DNA of 64,000 bases, from NCBI GenBank assembly GCA_038243995.1, contig JBBRTV010000029.1:6831-70830 (forward strand), written 5' to 3'. This stretch comes from Scleromatobacter sp038243995 (GTDB taxonomy: Bacteria > Pseudomonadota > Gammaproteobacteria > Burkholderiales > Burkholderiaceae_C). Both the position numbers and the translations under genes were made by a program. Positions 26,606-36,635 of this stretch are shown in pieces. Below the pieces are notes generated by a model that worked only from the letters and a program-made list of their open reading frames with translations, ran no database searches and had not been told where the DNA came from. How positions within the stretch are numbered: the stretch's first letter is position 1; each line of letters starts with the position of its first letter.

Positions 26606-26863
26606 TCAGGGCGGACAGACGCTCACCGAATAGAACTCCGTGAAATTGGTCTGACGCTCCTTTTGCATGCCGATGGCGATGACGCCGTTCGGCAGCACGA
26701 CCTGGCCCATGCTCGTGCCGCCCCAGAACACGTGCGTGCCGTCGAATTCCACTTCCTCGCTGCCGATGCCGCCAGCGCTGCTGCACATAGCGGTCGACAG
26801 CGACGTGAAAATCGTGCGCTCCGGGTCGCCGTCGACAGCCGTATCGTCGGTGTCGGCAAACAC
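26606..26863 (-). pseudogene. Fragment of an unknown protein, C-terminal part
   Basis: An 85-codon stretch with a GTG as the only possible start and no ribosome-binding site. The frame continues open upstream to at least 26920 without an ATG (reading PRGVAQACIPK before the GTG), which suggests the 3' end of a gene whose beginning is lost. It contains FVGGTSMGQ-like glycine motifs and ends in VSVCPP. No family was recognised. It could also be a short genuine gene; remnant is preferred because the frame looks protein-like (FDGTHVFWGGTSMGQVVLP) but lacks a start. Confidence 0.35.
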
Positions 26864-26912
26864 TTTCGGGATACAGGCCTGCGCGACACCTCGCGGGACA
26901 GTGGTTGAGGAA

Positions 26913-26935
26913 TGTCGAGCGCGAAGCGCTCGACA
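26913..26935. repeat. Perfect 10-bp inverted repeat
   Basis: TGTCGAGCGC and its exact reverse complement flank the three-base loop GAA. There is no T-run on either side, so a simple rho-independent terminator is unlikely. It could be a single REP-like hairpin; no second copy was noticed in the window. Confidence 0.45.
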
Positions 26936-26972
26936 AGTCAGCGAAGGACGCGGCTTCGGGCGACTCTCCGCC

Positions 26973-27245
26973 CTAGCGGGAGCCCGGGCCGACCGCGACG
27001 ACCAGGTCGGCTTCGCGCAGCATCACGGGCTCGAGGGAGCCCTTGGCCACGCGGCGGCGGACGGCATCTTCGAGCGCGGCGCTGTTGGCGCGGAAGGTCT
27101 GCATCGGATCCTCGCCGGTCGACTGCCGCGCATAGCCGAAATGCAGCACTTCCTTGCTGACGATGGCGCCGATCGCGGCGCCATCGACCTGCACCCAGAA
27201 GCGCACGGTGCCCGAGGCGTCGTGAAAGAACTCGGAATTGTCCAT
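26973..27245 (-). CDS. Small DUF1488-like protein
   Basis: A 90-residue soluble protein: an N-terminal beta-rich part (GTVRFWVQVDGAAIGAIVSKEVLHF) and a C-terminal helix (TFRANSAALEDAVRRRVAKG) ending with LREADLVV. This pattern resembles DUF1488, short proteins of unknown function in proteobacteria; the assignment is tentative. An FNR-type box lies 85 bases upstream of its start, in the gap shared with the divergent MgtC/DUF4010 unit. Confidence 0.62.
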   Translation of the reverse strand: MDNSEFFHDASGTVRFWVQVDGAAIGAIVSKEVLHFGYARQSTGEDPMQTFRANSAALEDAVRRRVAKGSLEPVMLREADLVVAVGPGSR

Positions 27246-27329
27246 GATGCGCTGGCCTTTGGTAGATGCTGCTCACCTTGTACACCCGATCCGCCCCGGC
27301 GCGGGCCGGTACGCCGGGCGGCGGCGGCC

Positions 27330-27343
27330 TTGAGGTGGGTCAA
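27330..27343. promoter_or_regulatory. FNR/ANR-type box between the DUF1488 and MgtC/DUF4010 genes
   Basis: TTGAGGTGGGTCAA keeps both TTGA and TCAA half-sites. It lies between divergent genes and could serve either. No clear -10 was found at class II spacing. Confidence 0.4.
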
Positions 27344-27414
27344 GCCGCGGCCACGACCCATCGCCGAGACTGCCCCTCCATCGGTCAGCGTGCCGTCCAG
27401 CCAGGAGAATCGTC

Positions 27415-27516
27415 ATGTCCGCTCCGCGCCGCCCGCCCCGGGCATCGACCAGGGCCCGCCCGCCGGCGCGCGCCCCGCGGGCCGCGCGACATTCCCCGTA
27501 CGCCCATGGCGTTTGA
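27415..27516 (+). CDS. Possible Pro/Arg-rich leader peptide (33 residues)
   Basis: AGGAG stands 7 bases before an ATG that opens a 33-codon frame ending in a TGA at 27514-27516, so it overlaps the first 11 bases of the MgtC/DUF4010 gene. That gene has no ribosome-binding site of its own, consistent with translational coupling. The peptide has seven Pro and eight Arg, including PRRPPR and RPPAR motifs. In enteric bacteria mgtA and mgtC are controlled by proline-sensitive leader peptides (MgtL, MgtP); a parallel is an inference. GC-rich DNA also yields Pro and Arg by chance. Confidence 0.4.
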   Translation: MSAPRRPPRASTRARPPARAPRAARHSPYAHGV

Positions 27517-28768
27517 CCTTGCCCGCCACTTCCTCATCGCGCTCCTGATCGGCGCGCTCGTCGGCATCGAACGGGAGAAGAGGAAGCTCGGCGAGCCGGC
27601 CCGCTCCTTCGGCGGCATCCGCACCCACATCCTGCTCGCCCTGGTCGGCAGCGCGTCGGCCTGGCTCGCACGCCAGCTCGAGACGCCCGCGATCTTCATC
27701 GCGAGCCTGCTCAGCGTGGCGGCGATCGGCGTCGCCAACCGGCTGCGCCACGATCGGAGCCCGCAGGACACCGCGCCCGGCATGGCGAGCGAGATCGCCG
27801 CGCTGTCCGTGGTGCTGCTGGGCGCCATGGTGGTGGTGGGAGACCCCGCGCTGGCGGTGGCGCTGGCCGTCGTGGTCTCGGCCGTCCTCGCCTACAAGCA
27901 GCCGCTGCACGGCCTGGTGGAACGCCTGGGCGTCGACGACATCTACAGCGGCATCAAGCTGCTCATCGCCTCCTTCATCGTCCTGCCGCTCGTGCCCGAC
28001 CGGCCGGTGGATCCGTGGGGCGCCATCAATCCCTACCAGCTGTGGCTGATGGTCGTCGCCATCTCCGCGCTGTCGCTCGTGGGCTATGTCGCCGTGCGCT
28101 GGCTCGGCACGGCGCGCGGCATCGCCATCACGGGCCTGGCCGGCGGCCTCACGTCGTCCACCGCGACCACCCTGAACATCGCCCGCGGCGCCCGGCTCGG
28201 CAGCGCCGCCGCCGCAGGCAGCGCCGCGGCCGCCGGCATCCTGCTGGCCTGGGTGATGATGTTCCTGCGCGTGCTGGCCATCGTGTTCGCGACGAATCGC
28301 GGACTGCTGGGCATCGCGTGGCCGCCGCTGGCGGCGATGGCCGCGGTCACCGCGCTGCTGGCCGCGCGCTACTACGTCGACGGCGCGGGGCAGGGGGCGA
28401 GCGTCGACGACCTGCAAGTGAGCAACCCGTTCAGCCTGACCGCCGCGATCCGGCTCGGGGCGCTCTTCGCGGTGCTGCTGGTGGCGATCCGCATCGCCGA
28501 ACAGCAGCTTCCGGGCACTGGCCTGTACGTGGTCTCGGCCTTCGCCGGTGCCATGGACGTCGATGCGATCACGCTGTCGTTGACGAACGGCAACGCGCCG
28601 CTCGCGCGGGCGGCGGCGGCACTGGTGGTCGCCGTGCTCGCCAACACGGCCGTCAAGTGCACGATGGTGCTCGCGGTGGGCAAGGGCGCCGTGCGCCGCC
28701 AGGTCGGCGTGGCCACGGTTGCCATCGCGGTCACGGGGATCGCGGCGGCCGCCCTCGTCCTGGGTTGA
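27506..28768 (+). CDS. MgtC/SapB and DUF4010 membrane protein
   Basis: A 420-residue inner-membrane protein. Residues 1-130 are an MgtC/SapB-type domain (LIGALVGIEREK, RTHILLALVGSASAWLA), and residues about 175-420 are DUF4010 with multiple helices (GLTSSTATTLNIARGA, AFAGAMDVDAITLSLTNG). Roughly eleven to thirteen membrane segments are expected. The MgtC domain is linked to Mg2+ limitation and acid or phosphate stress in other bacteria; the two-domain form is uncharacterised. The start at 27506 is chosen because homology begins there; translation may be coupled to the leader frame. Confidence 0.88.
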   Translation: MAFDLARHFLIALLIGALVGIEREKRKLGEPARSFGGIRTHILLALVGSASAWLARQLETPAIFIASLLSVAAIGVANRLRHDRSPQDTAPGMASEIAALSVVLLGAMVVVGDPALAVALAVVVSAVLAYKQPLHGLVERLGVDDIYSGIKLLIASFIVLPLVPDRPVDPWGAINPYQLWLMVVAISALSLVGYVAVRWLGTARGIAITGLAGGLTSSTATTLNIARGARLGSAAAAGSAAAAGILLAWVMMFLRVLAIVFATNRGLLGIAWPPLAAMAAVTALLAARYYVDGAGQGASVDDLQVSNPFSLTAAIRLGALFAVLLVAIRIAEQQLPGTGLYVVSAFAGAMDVDAITLSLTNGNAPLARAAAALVVAVLANTAVKCTMVLAVGKGAVRRQVGVATVAIAVTGIAAAALVLG

Positions 28769-28816
28769 ATCCGGCCGACGCGCCAGGTCGCGCCGCGGGG
28801 CCGGGCGACACATCGG

Positions 28817-29186
28817 TCAGCCCGGTTCGATCCGTGGCGGGCTCACTCCGGTGCCGATCGCCTGCGCCATCGACTCGATGCCGCTTGCGAGAATGGCGAG
28901 GACGCCGTCGAGCGACAGCAGCCCCACCAGCATGCCGTCCGCGTCCAGCACCGGCAGATGGCGCGCGTGCGCGCGCTGCGTGAGGTCGAGGATGTCGGCC
29001 AGCGAATCCTGCTCCCGGGCCGCGACGAGTTCCGGCGCCACCGCGTCCGCGACCCGCAGCGGCCCCGGATCGAAGACCGCGGCCGCCGGCGGACCGGCGC
29101 CGCCAGGTCCACCGTGGGCTTGATCGATCGCAAGGCGGCGCGGCCGCCGCGGAGTCCAATCGCGGCAACTGGACAAGGAACGTCGC

Positions 29187-29188
<2 letters not shown>
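28817..29188 (-). pseudogene. Truncated CBS-domain gene (C-terminal CBS motif only)
   Basis: From about 29060 the minus-strand frame reads LRVADAVAPELVAAREQDSLADILDLTQRAH and then RHLPVLDADGMLVGLLSLDGVLA, which is the second CBS motif and tail of the usual two-CBS proteins of about 140 residues. The first CBS motif is missing; upstream the frame continues as Arg/Pro/Gly-rich sequence unlike the family. The only plausible ATG, at 29188, shares the CATG with the ATG of the divergent ABC gene, leaving no promoter room. I read it as a gene whose 5' half was lost; a short functional protein is possible. Confidence 0.55.
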
Positions 29189-30269
<1,081 letters not shown>

Positions 30270-30366
30270 TCGTCGCGCGCGAGCCGATGCGCCCGGCTTG
30301 CGTCATGTCAATTCCCTGCAGCGGGCGCAACACTAGTCTGACCCTCTTCACCGCCGAGAGACCGCC

Positions 30367-32799
30367 ATGAATCCCAACCCCCGCTGGATCCGCTGGTTTT
30401 CGCAACTGGGTGCCGACGATGTCGCGTCCGTCGGCGGCAAGAACGCCTCGCTGGGCGAGATGATCTGCCAGCTCGGCACGGCGGGCGTGAGGGTGCCCAA
30501 CGGCTTCGCCGTCACGGCGCAGGCCTACCGCTACATGCTCGACCAGGCCGATGCCTGGCCGGCGCTGCACCGTGCGCTCGACGGCCTCGACGCCACGGAC
30601 GTCGACGACTTGGCGCGCCGTGCGCAGGCCGCGCGCGAGATCGTGCAGGCGGCGCCGCTGCCGCCCGACCTGGCCGCGGAGATTCTCGCCGCGTACAAGA
30701 CGCTGCGCGCCGAGTACGGCGAGGAGCTGACGGTGGCCGTACGCAGTTCGGCCACCGCCGAAGACTTGCCCACTGCCAGCTTCGCGGGCCAGCACGAGAC
30801 CTTTCTCAACATCGCCGGCGACGCCCGCCTGCTCGATTCGGTGCGGCTGTGCTTCGCGAGCCTGTTCAAGGATCGCGCGATCAGCTACCGCGTCGACAAG
30901 GGCTTCGACCATTTCAAGGTGTTCCAGTCGGTCGGCATCATGAAGATGGTGCGCTCCGACCGCGCCTGCAGCGGCGTGATCTTCTCGCTCGACACGGAAT
31001 CCGGCTTCCGCGACGCCGTGTTCATCACCGGGGCCTACGGACTCGGCGAGAACGTCGTCCAGGGGACGGTGGATCCCGACGAGTTCTACGTCTTCAAGCC
31101 CACCTTGCGCCTCGGGCGCCGCACCGTCCTGCGCCGCAAGCTCGGCGGCAAGGAGATCCGCATGGTCTACGCGAAGGCGGCCGGGCGCGACACCACGCGC
31201 AACGTGCCCACGCCGCTGGACGAGCAGCGGCGCTACTGCATCGCCGACGCGGAAGTGCTCGCCCTCGCCGACGCCGCCGTGCAGATCGAGGATCACTACA
31301 GCCGCCGCGCCGGCGCCCCGACGCCGATGGACATCGAATGGGCCAAGGACGGCCTCGACGGGCAGCTCTACATCGTCCAGGCGCGGCCGGAGACCGTGGC
31401 GTCGCAGAAGCCGCTGGGCCTGGTCGACGAATACCGGCTCGCCGCCAAGAGCCGGGTGCTCGCGGGCGGTCGCGCGGTCGGCGGGACGATCGCGACGGGC
31501 AAGGCGCGGGTGATCACCGACGTGGGCCAGCTCAACGAGTTCCGGCCGGGCGAGGTGCTGGTGGCCGACACCACCATGCCCGACTGGGGCACGGTGATGA
31601 AGGTGGCCGCCGCCGTCGTCACCAACCGGGGCGGGCGCACCTGCCATGCCGCGATCGTGGCGCGCGAGCTGGGCATCCCCGCGGTGGTCGGCTGCGGCAA
31701 CGCGACCACCGCGATCCGCACCGGCGACGAGATCACGGTGTCTTGCGCCGAAGGCGCGGACGGCCACGTCTACGAAGGCGCGATCGCATTCACCAAGACC
31801 AGCACCGACGTGTCGACGCTCGCCCGGCCGCGCACCCACGTGATGGTGAACCTGGGCAACCCGGATCTCGCGTTCCAGACTTCGATGCTGCCCAACGACG
31901 GCGTCGGGCTCGCGCGCATGGAGTTCATCGTCGCCGAGCACATCCGGGTGCACCCGATGGCGCTGGTGCATCCGGAAAAAGTGGAAGATGCCGCCGCCCG
32001 CGACGAGATCGCGCTGCTCACGCACGGCTTCGCGACCCCCGCCGACTATTTCGTGCGCGAGCTGTCCGAAGGCGTGGGGATGATCGCCGCGGCGTTCTAC
32101 CCGCGGCCGGTCATCGTTCGCATGTCGGACTTCAAGACCAACGAGTATGCGAGCCTGCTGGGCGGCCGCGGGTTCGAGCCGACCGAGGCCAACCCGATGA
32201 TCGGTTTTCGCGGCGCCGCGCGCTATTGCCACCCCGCCTACGCCGAGGGCTTCGCGCTCGAATGCGCGGCGATGAAGCGCGTGCGCGACGACATGGGGCT
32301 CACCAACGTCAAGCTGATGATCCCGTTCTGCCGCCGGGTGGACGAGGGCGCCAGGGTGCTCGCGGCCATGGCGGCCCACGGGCTGGCGCGCGGCGCGAAC
32401 GGGCTCGAGATCTACGTCATGTGCGAGATCCCTAACAACGTGATCCAGATCGACGCCTTCGCGAAGCTGTTCGACGGCTTCTCCATCGGCTCCAACGACC
32501 TGACGCAACTCGTGCTGGGCGTCGACCGCGATTCCGAGATCGTCGCGTTCGACTTCGACGAGCGCGACGCCGGCGTCAAGGAGATGATCCGCCAGACCGT
32601 CGAGGGCGCGCGGCGCAACCATCGTCATGTAGGCATCTGCGGCCAGGCGCCCTCGGACTATCCGGAGGTGGTGGACTACCTGGTGCAGATCGGCATCGAC
32701 TCGATCAGCGTGACCCCCGACACGCTGCTCAAGGTAGGCCGCGACGTGCTGGCGGTCGAGCAGCGGCTCGGCCGCGCACCCCGCGACGCGCCGCAGTGA
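30367..32799 (+). CDS. ppsA: Phosphoenolpyruvate synthase
   Basis: An 810-residue enzyme (E. coli PpsA has 792) that converts pyruvate, ATP and water to PEP, AMP and phosphate. The N-terminal ATP/pyruvate domain starts SQLGADDVASVGGKNASLGEM and has SSATAEDLPTASFAGQHETFLN. The phosphohistidine swivel domain holds the catalytic His427 in GGRTCHAAIVARELGIPAVVG. The C-terminal PEP-binding barrel has GFSIGSNDLTQL and the final HVGICGQAPSDYPE. GAGAGACC precedes the ATG. A near-match to an FNR box (TTGC-N6-TCAA, 30299-30312) lies upstream. It supports gluconeogenesis and is often part of anoxic survival clusters. Confidence 0.96.
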   Translation: MNPNPRWIRWFSQLGADDVASVGGKNASLGEMICQLGTAGVRVPNGFAVTAQAYRYMLDQADAWPALHRALDGLDATDVDDLARRAQAAREIVQAAPLPPDLAAEILAAYKTLRAEYGEELTVAVRSSATAEDLPTASFAGQHETFLNIAGDARLLDSVRLCFASLFKDRAISYRVDKGFDHFKVFQSVGIMKMVRSDRACSGVIFSLDTESGFRDAVFITGAYGLGENVVQGTVDPDEFYVFKPTLRLGRRTVLRRKLGGKEIRMVYAKAAGRDTTRNVPTPLDEQRRYCIADAEVLALADAAVQIEDHYSRRAGAPTPMDIEWAKDGLDGQLYIVQARPETVASQKPLGLVDEYRLAAKSRVLAGGRAVGGTIATGKARVITDVGQLNEFRPGEVLVADTTMPDWGTVMKVAAAVVTNRGGRTCHAAIVARELGIPAVVGCGNATTAIRTGDEITVSCAEGADGHVYEGAIAFTKTSTDVSTLARPRTHVMVNLGNPDLAFQTSMLPNDGVGLARMEFIVAEHIRVHPMALVHPEKVEDAAARDEIALLTHGFATPADYFVRELSEGVGMIAAAFYPRPVIVRMSDFKTNEYASLLGGRGFEPTEANPMIGFRGAARYCHPAYAEGFALECAAMKRVRDDMGLTNVKLMIPFCRRVDEGARVLAAMAAHGLARGANGLEIYVMCEIPNNVIQIDAFAKLFDGFSIGSNDLTQLVLGVDRDSEIVAFDFDERDAGVKEMIRQTVEGARRNHRHVGICGQAPSDYPEVVDYLVQIGIDSISVTPDTLLKVGRDVLAVEQRLGRAPRDAPQ

Positions 32800-32837
32800 A
32801 GCGGCGCGACCGGCATCCCTTGCGAACGGAGACCACG

Positions 32838-33233
32838 ATGAGCCAACCCATTTCCTCCCTGATGCAGCGCGAGGTCTGCACGGCCGACCTCGACGACAGC
32901 ATGGCCGCGGTCGAGACGCTGCTCGCCGACCGGCGCCTGTCGTGGGTGCCCGTGCTGTCCGGCGGGGCCGTGCTCGGGGTCATCAGCGCCACCGACCTGC
33001 TGCAGTTCCATGCCGAGAAGCGCGACGCCGACGCCGTCCATGCCTGGCAGATGTGCACCTACAAGCCGATCGCCGTCGAGCCCGCCACCAGCGTCACGGA
33101 GGTGGCGCGCAGGATGGTGGAGCAACGCATCCACCATGTCGTCGTCATGGAAGCAGGTGCCGTCGCGGGCGTCGTCTCGTCGCTGGATTTCGTGCGCGCC
33201 TTCGCGTCCGGGGCCGTCGTGCTGCATGCCTAG
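32838..33233 (+). CDS. Two-CBS-domain protein
   Basis: A 131-residue protein made of two CBS motifs: residues about 5-60 (MQREVCTADLDDSMAAVETLL, WVPVLSGGAVLGVISATDLLQ) and 70-125 (KPIAVEPATSVTEVARRMVEQ, IHHVVVMEAGAVAGVVSSLDFVR). CBS pairs bind adenine nucleotides and act as energy sensors. It lies 38 bases after ppsA, with CGGAGA before the ATG, and is probably co-transcribed with it; regulation of PEP synthase or of a membrane partner is possible but unproven. Confidence 0.9.
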   Translation: MSQPISSLMQREVCTADLDDSMAAVETLLADRRLSWVPVLSGGAVLGVISATDLLQFHAEKRDADAVHAWQMCTYKPIAVEPATSVTEVARRMVEQRIHHVVVMEAGAVAGVVSSLDFVRAFASGAVVLHA

Positions 33234-33341
33234 GCGTCCCGCCTGCCGGTGCCGCCTCCCGGGGCGCAAGCGCCCGCGCAGCGTGCCGGCGGCGCGCGCA
33301 TCGTCGTGCGGCCGCCGACCGGAGCCGGAGCGCCACGCACC

Positions 33342-34865
33342 ATGAAGCTCCTGAGCGGTCTGGACGGCGCGTTCCTGAGCCTGGAAACGCCCGCGACCCC
33401 GATGCACGTCGCCTCGCTGCACCTGCTCGAGCTGCCGCCCGGCTACCGCGGCGATTTCCCTGCCGACATCCGGCGGCTGATGGGGCGCCGCCTGCACCTG
33501 GCGCCCATCCTCGAGCACAAGCTGGCGGCCATGCCCCTGCAGTTCGCCAATCCCGCCTGGGTGCGCGACGACGCGGTCGATCTCGATTACCACGTGCAGC
33601 ATCTCGCGCTGCCCGCGCCGGGCGACCAGGCCACGCTCGAAGACTGCGTCGCGGGGCTGCACGGCGAACTGCTGGACCGCGCCCGGCCACTGTGGCGCCT
33701 GTGGGTGATCGACGGCCTCGCCAGCGGCCACGTCGCCTACTACGTCAAGGTCCACCACGCCATGCTCGACGGCCTGGCCGGCGTGCTGCTGGCCCAGGTG
33801 CTGTTCGACGTCACGCCGACGCCGCGCACGGTGCCGCGCCGCGGGCGCGCGGCGACGGCCGAGCACCCCGGGATGGGCCAGCTGGCAGCGGCGGCACTGC
33901 GCCACGACGCCGGCCAGGTCGTGAAGTTCGTGCGCCGCCTGCCCGAGGTGGCGCGCACGCTCGCCGGTCTCGTCGGCCTCGCCGGCGGGCCGGCCGCGCC
34001 CGACGCCGGGGCCGGGGCCGGGGCCGGGGCCGGGGCCGCCGCACGCACCCGCCCGGGCCAGAACTTCGCGTTCGGCCCGTCCACGGTGCTCAACGTGACT
34101 ATCACCGGCGCGCGCCGCTTCGCCGGCCTTTCGCTGCCGCTGGAATCGCTCAAGCAGATCGCCCGCGCGCACGACGCCAAGCTCAACGACATCGTGCTGG
34201 CACTGGCCAGCGGGGCACTGCGACGCTACCTGGCCCACCATGGCGGCATTCCGAAGAAGCCGCTGATCGCGGCGATGCCGATCTCGCTGCGCGCACGCGG
34301 CAACACCGACTTCACGACCCAGGCGACGCTGACGCTGGTGAACCTGCACACGCACGTCGCCGACCCGATCCGCCGTCTGCACGCGATCCGCGACGCGGCC
34401 GGCGCCGCCAAGTTGCTGACCGGTCGCGCCGATGCCCTGCTGCCCACCGACTTCCCGTCCCTCACGCTGCCGTGGATCCTGCACGGGCTGGCGTCGCTGT
34501 ACGGCCGGTCGGGCCTGGCCGGCGCGATCCCGCCGGTGGCCAACCTGATCATCTCCAACGTGCCGGGGCCGCAGGTGCCGCTCTACGCCGCCGGCGCCCG
34601 CATGTCGACCTACTGGCCGCTGTCGATCCCGGAGCACGGCCTGGGGGTGAACCTGACGGTGATGAGCTACGCCGGCTCGATGGGCTTCGGCGTCGTCGCG
34701 GCCACCGTCGCCGTGCCCGACGCCCGCGCATTCACGCGCGCGCTGCGCGAGGCGTTCGAGGAGCTGGTCGAGAAGTCGAAGGTGAAGCCCAGGCCGCGGC
34801 CGGCCCCTAAGCCGCGACTCGCCAGGGCGCCCGCGAAGAAGGGCGTCCGGGCCGGCCCGCGCTGA
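33342..34865 (+). CDS. Wax ester synthase / acyl-CoA:diacylglycerol acyltransferase (WS/DGAT)
   Basis: A 507-residue WS/DGAT enzyme. It starts MKLLSGLDGAFLSLETPATPMH, the family N terminus, and carries the catalytic HHxxxDG motif (H138-HAML-D143-G). Later motifs include LNDIVLALASGALRRYL, NLIISNVPGP and MSYAGSMGFGVV. It would make triacylglycerol or wax esters from acyl-CoA. The linker after residue 220 holds an (Ala-Gly)5 run encoded by a GCCGGG repeat, and the C terminus has a basic PRPRPAPKPRLARAPAKKG tail, perhaps for lipid-droplet or nucleoid contact. FadD on the opposite strand may supply acyl-CoA. Confidence 0.92.
   Translation: MKLLSGLDGAFLSLETPATPMHVASLHLLELPPGYRGDFPADIRRLMGRRLHLAPILEHKLAAMPLQFANPAWVRDDAVDLDYHVQHLALPAPGDQATLEDCVAGLHGELLDRARPLWRLWVIDGLASGHVAYYVKVHHAMLDGLAGVLLAQVLFDVTPTPRTVPRRGRAATAEHPGMGQLAAAALRHDAGQVVKFVRRLPEVARTLAGLVGLAGGPAAPDAGAGAGAGAGAAARTRPGQNFAFGPSTVLNVTITGARRFAGLSLPLESLKQIARAHDAKLNDIVLALASGALRRYLAHHGGIPKKPLIAAMPISLRARGNTDFTTQATLTLVNLHTHVADPIRRLHAIRDAAGAAKLLTGRADALLPTDFPSLTLPWILHGLASLYGRSGLAGAIPPVANLIISNVPGPQVPLYAAGARMSTYWPLSIPEHGLGVNLTVMSYAGSMGFGVVAATVAVPDARAFTRALREAFEELVEKSKVKPRPRPAPKPRLARAPAKKGVRAGPR
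34005..34038 (+). repeat. Hexanucleotide tandem repeat (GCCGGG)5 inside the WS/DGAT gene
   Basis: Five perfect copies of GCCGGG at 34005-34034 followed by a partial copy. In frame they encode alternating Ala and Gly in a linker. Slippage would change linker length by two residues per unit without a frameshift. Confidence 0.8.
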
Positions 34866-34955
34866 CGAGGCGGGCATTCGCAGGCGGCGCCGGGCACTGC
34901 TGCGTCGCCACGGGCGCGCGGGCGGGGCCGCGCCACGCGGCCGTGCGCGCGGCGT

Positions 34956-36635
34956 TCAGGCCGCCGCGCGCAGTTCGCGCCGCAGGATCTTGCCGATGTT
35001 GGACTTGGGCAGCGGCTCCGTGCGGAACTCGACGATCCGGGGCACCTTGTAGGCAGTCAGGTTCTTGCGGCAATGTTCGAGCAGCTCGGCCTCGGTCAGC
35101 GCCGGATCCTGGCGCACGACGAAGATCTTGACGACCTCGCCCGAGCGCGGGTCCGGCGCGCCGATGGCGGCGACCTCGCGCACGCCCGGATGCATCGCGA
35201 CGACGTCCTCCACCTCGTTCGGGAAGACCTTGAAGCCGGAGACGATGATCATGTCCTTCTTGCGGTCGGTGATCCTGAAGTAGCCGCGCTCGTCCATGCA
35301 GCCCATGTCGCCGGTGCGCAGCCAGCCGTCGGGCGCGAATACCTTGGCCGTCTCGTCCGGCCGGTTCCAGTAGGCCTTCATCACCTGCGGGCCGCGGATG
35401 CAGATCTCGCCGACCTCGCCCGGTGCCAGCAGGCGGCCGTCGTCATCGAGCACGGCCGCCTCGGTCGATGGGATCGGCAGGCCGATGGTGCCCGTCCAGT
35501 CGACGATGTCGAGCGGGTTCGAGATTGCCACCGGCGCGGTCTCGGTCAGTCCGTAGCCTTCGACGAGCGGAACCCCGGTGCGCTCCTTCCAGCGCTGCGC
35601 GACGATGCGCTGCACCGCCATGCCGCCGGCCGACGTGACCTTGATGTGGCGCGTATCGACCTGCGCGAAGTCGGGGTGATCGAGCAGCGCCGCATACAGA
35701 GTGTTCACGCCTATCATCATCGTGAACCGCGTCTGCCTGAGCGTCGCGACGAATTCGGTCAGCTCGCGCGGGTTGGTGATCAGCTGGATGTGCGCGCCGA
35801 TCTTCATGCAGACCAGGTTCATGGTCAGCGCGTAGACGTGGTACAGCGGCAGCGGGATGATCACCACCTCCTCGCCGTCGACGAGATCGCGCGCGATCCA
35901 CGCACCCACCTGCTGCAGGTTGGCGACCATGTTCGCGTGCGCCAGCACCACGCCCTTGGCCACGCCGGTGGTGCCGCCGGTGTACTGCAGGAAGGCGATG
36001 TCTTCGGGCGCCAGCACCACTTCGGCCAGGCTCAGGTGGTTGCCCTGGCGCAGCGCGGCGTTGAACTCGATCGTGTCGGGGATATCCCACGCCGGCACCA
36101 TCTGCCGCACATACCGGACGACGGCGTTGACGAGCAGCTCCTTGACGATGGGGAACATGTCGCCGACTTCCGTCGTGATCACGTGCAACTTCATCTGCGA
36201 GTTCTTCGCGAGCACTTCCTGCAGGGTGTGCGCGAAGTTCTCGAGCACGACGATCGCGGTCGCGCCCGAGTCCTTGAGCTGGTACTCCAGCTCGCGCGCC
36301 GTGTATTGCGGATTGGTGTTGACCACGACGCAGCCGGCGAGCAGGGCGCCGAACAGCGCCACCGGGTACTGCAGCAGGTTGGGCAGCATGATCGCGATGC
36401 GATCGCCCTTGTTCATCCCCAGCCGCTGTTGCAGGAACGCGCCGAAGGCACGGCTGGCGTGTTCGAGCTCCGCATAGGTGAGGGTCACGCCCATGTTGTC
36501 GTAGGCGGGCAGGGCGGCAAAGCGCTTGCAGCTCTGTTCGAAGATTTCCTTGAGCGACGCGTAGGCATGAAGATCGACGTCGGGCTCGATGCCCTCGGGG
36601 TATTGGTCCAGCCAGACCCTGCGGATGGATTCCAT
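34956..36635 (-). CDS. fadD: Long-chain fatty-acid-CoA ligase
   Basis: A 559-residue AMP-forming acyl-CoA synthetase of FadD length. The ATP/AMP signature LQYTGGTTGVAKGVVLAH is followed by GYGLTETAP, GWLRTGDMG and the C-terminal RKKDMIIVSGFKVFPNEVE and catalytic-Lys region KSNIGKILRRELR. It starts MESIRRVWLDQYPEGI, with GGAG 12 bases upstream. It activates long-chain fatty acids for oxidation or for storage by the neighbouring WS/DGAT. An FNR-type box lies 86 bases upstream. Confidence 0.94.
   Translation of the reverse strand: MESIRRVWLDQYPEGIEPDVDLHAYASLKEIFEQSCKRFAALPAYDNMGVTLTYAELEHASRAFGAFLQQRLGMNKGDRIAIMLPNLLQYPVALFGALLAGCVVVNTNPQYTARELEYQLKDSGATAIVVLENFAHTLQEVLAKNSQMKLHVITTEVGDMFPIVKELLVNAVVRYVRQMVPAWDIPDTIEFNAALRQGNHLSLAEVVLAPEDIAFLQYTGGTTGVAKGVVLAHANMVANLQQVGAWIARDLVDGEEVVIIPLPLYHVYALTMNLVCMKIGAHIQLITNPRELTEFVATLRQTRFTMMIGVNTLYAALLDHPDFAQVDTRHIKVTSAGGMAVQRIVAQRWKERTGVPLVEGYGLTETAPVAISNPLDIVDWTGTIGLPIPSTEAAVLDDDGRLLAPGEVGEICIRGPQVMKAYWNRPDETAKVFAPDGWLRTGDMGCMDERGYFRITDRKKDMIIVSGFKVFPNEVEDVVAMHPGVREVAAIGAPDPRSGEVVKIFVVRQDPALTEAELLEHCRKNLTAYKVPRIVEFRTEPLPKSNIGKILRRELRAAA

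Noticed and set aside
30299..30312. TTGCGTCATGTCAA near-match to an FNR box before ppsA
   Set aside because: One half-site base differs (TTGC), so it was not counted among the five boxes, though it is noted in the ppsA entry.
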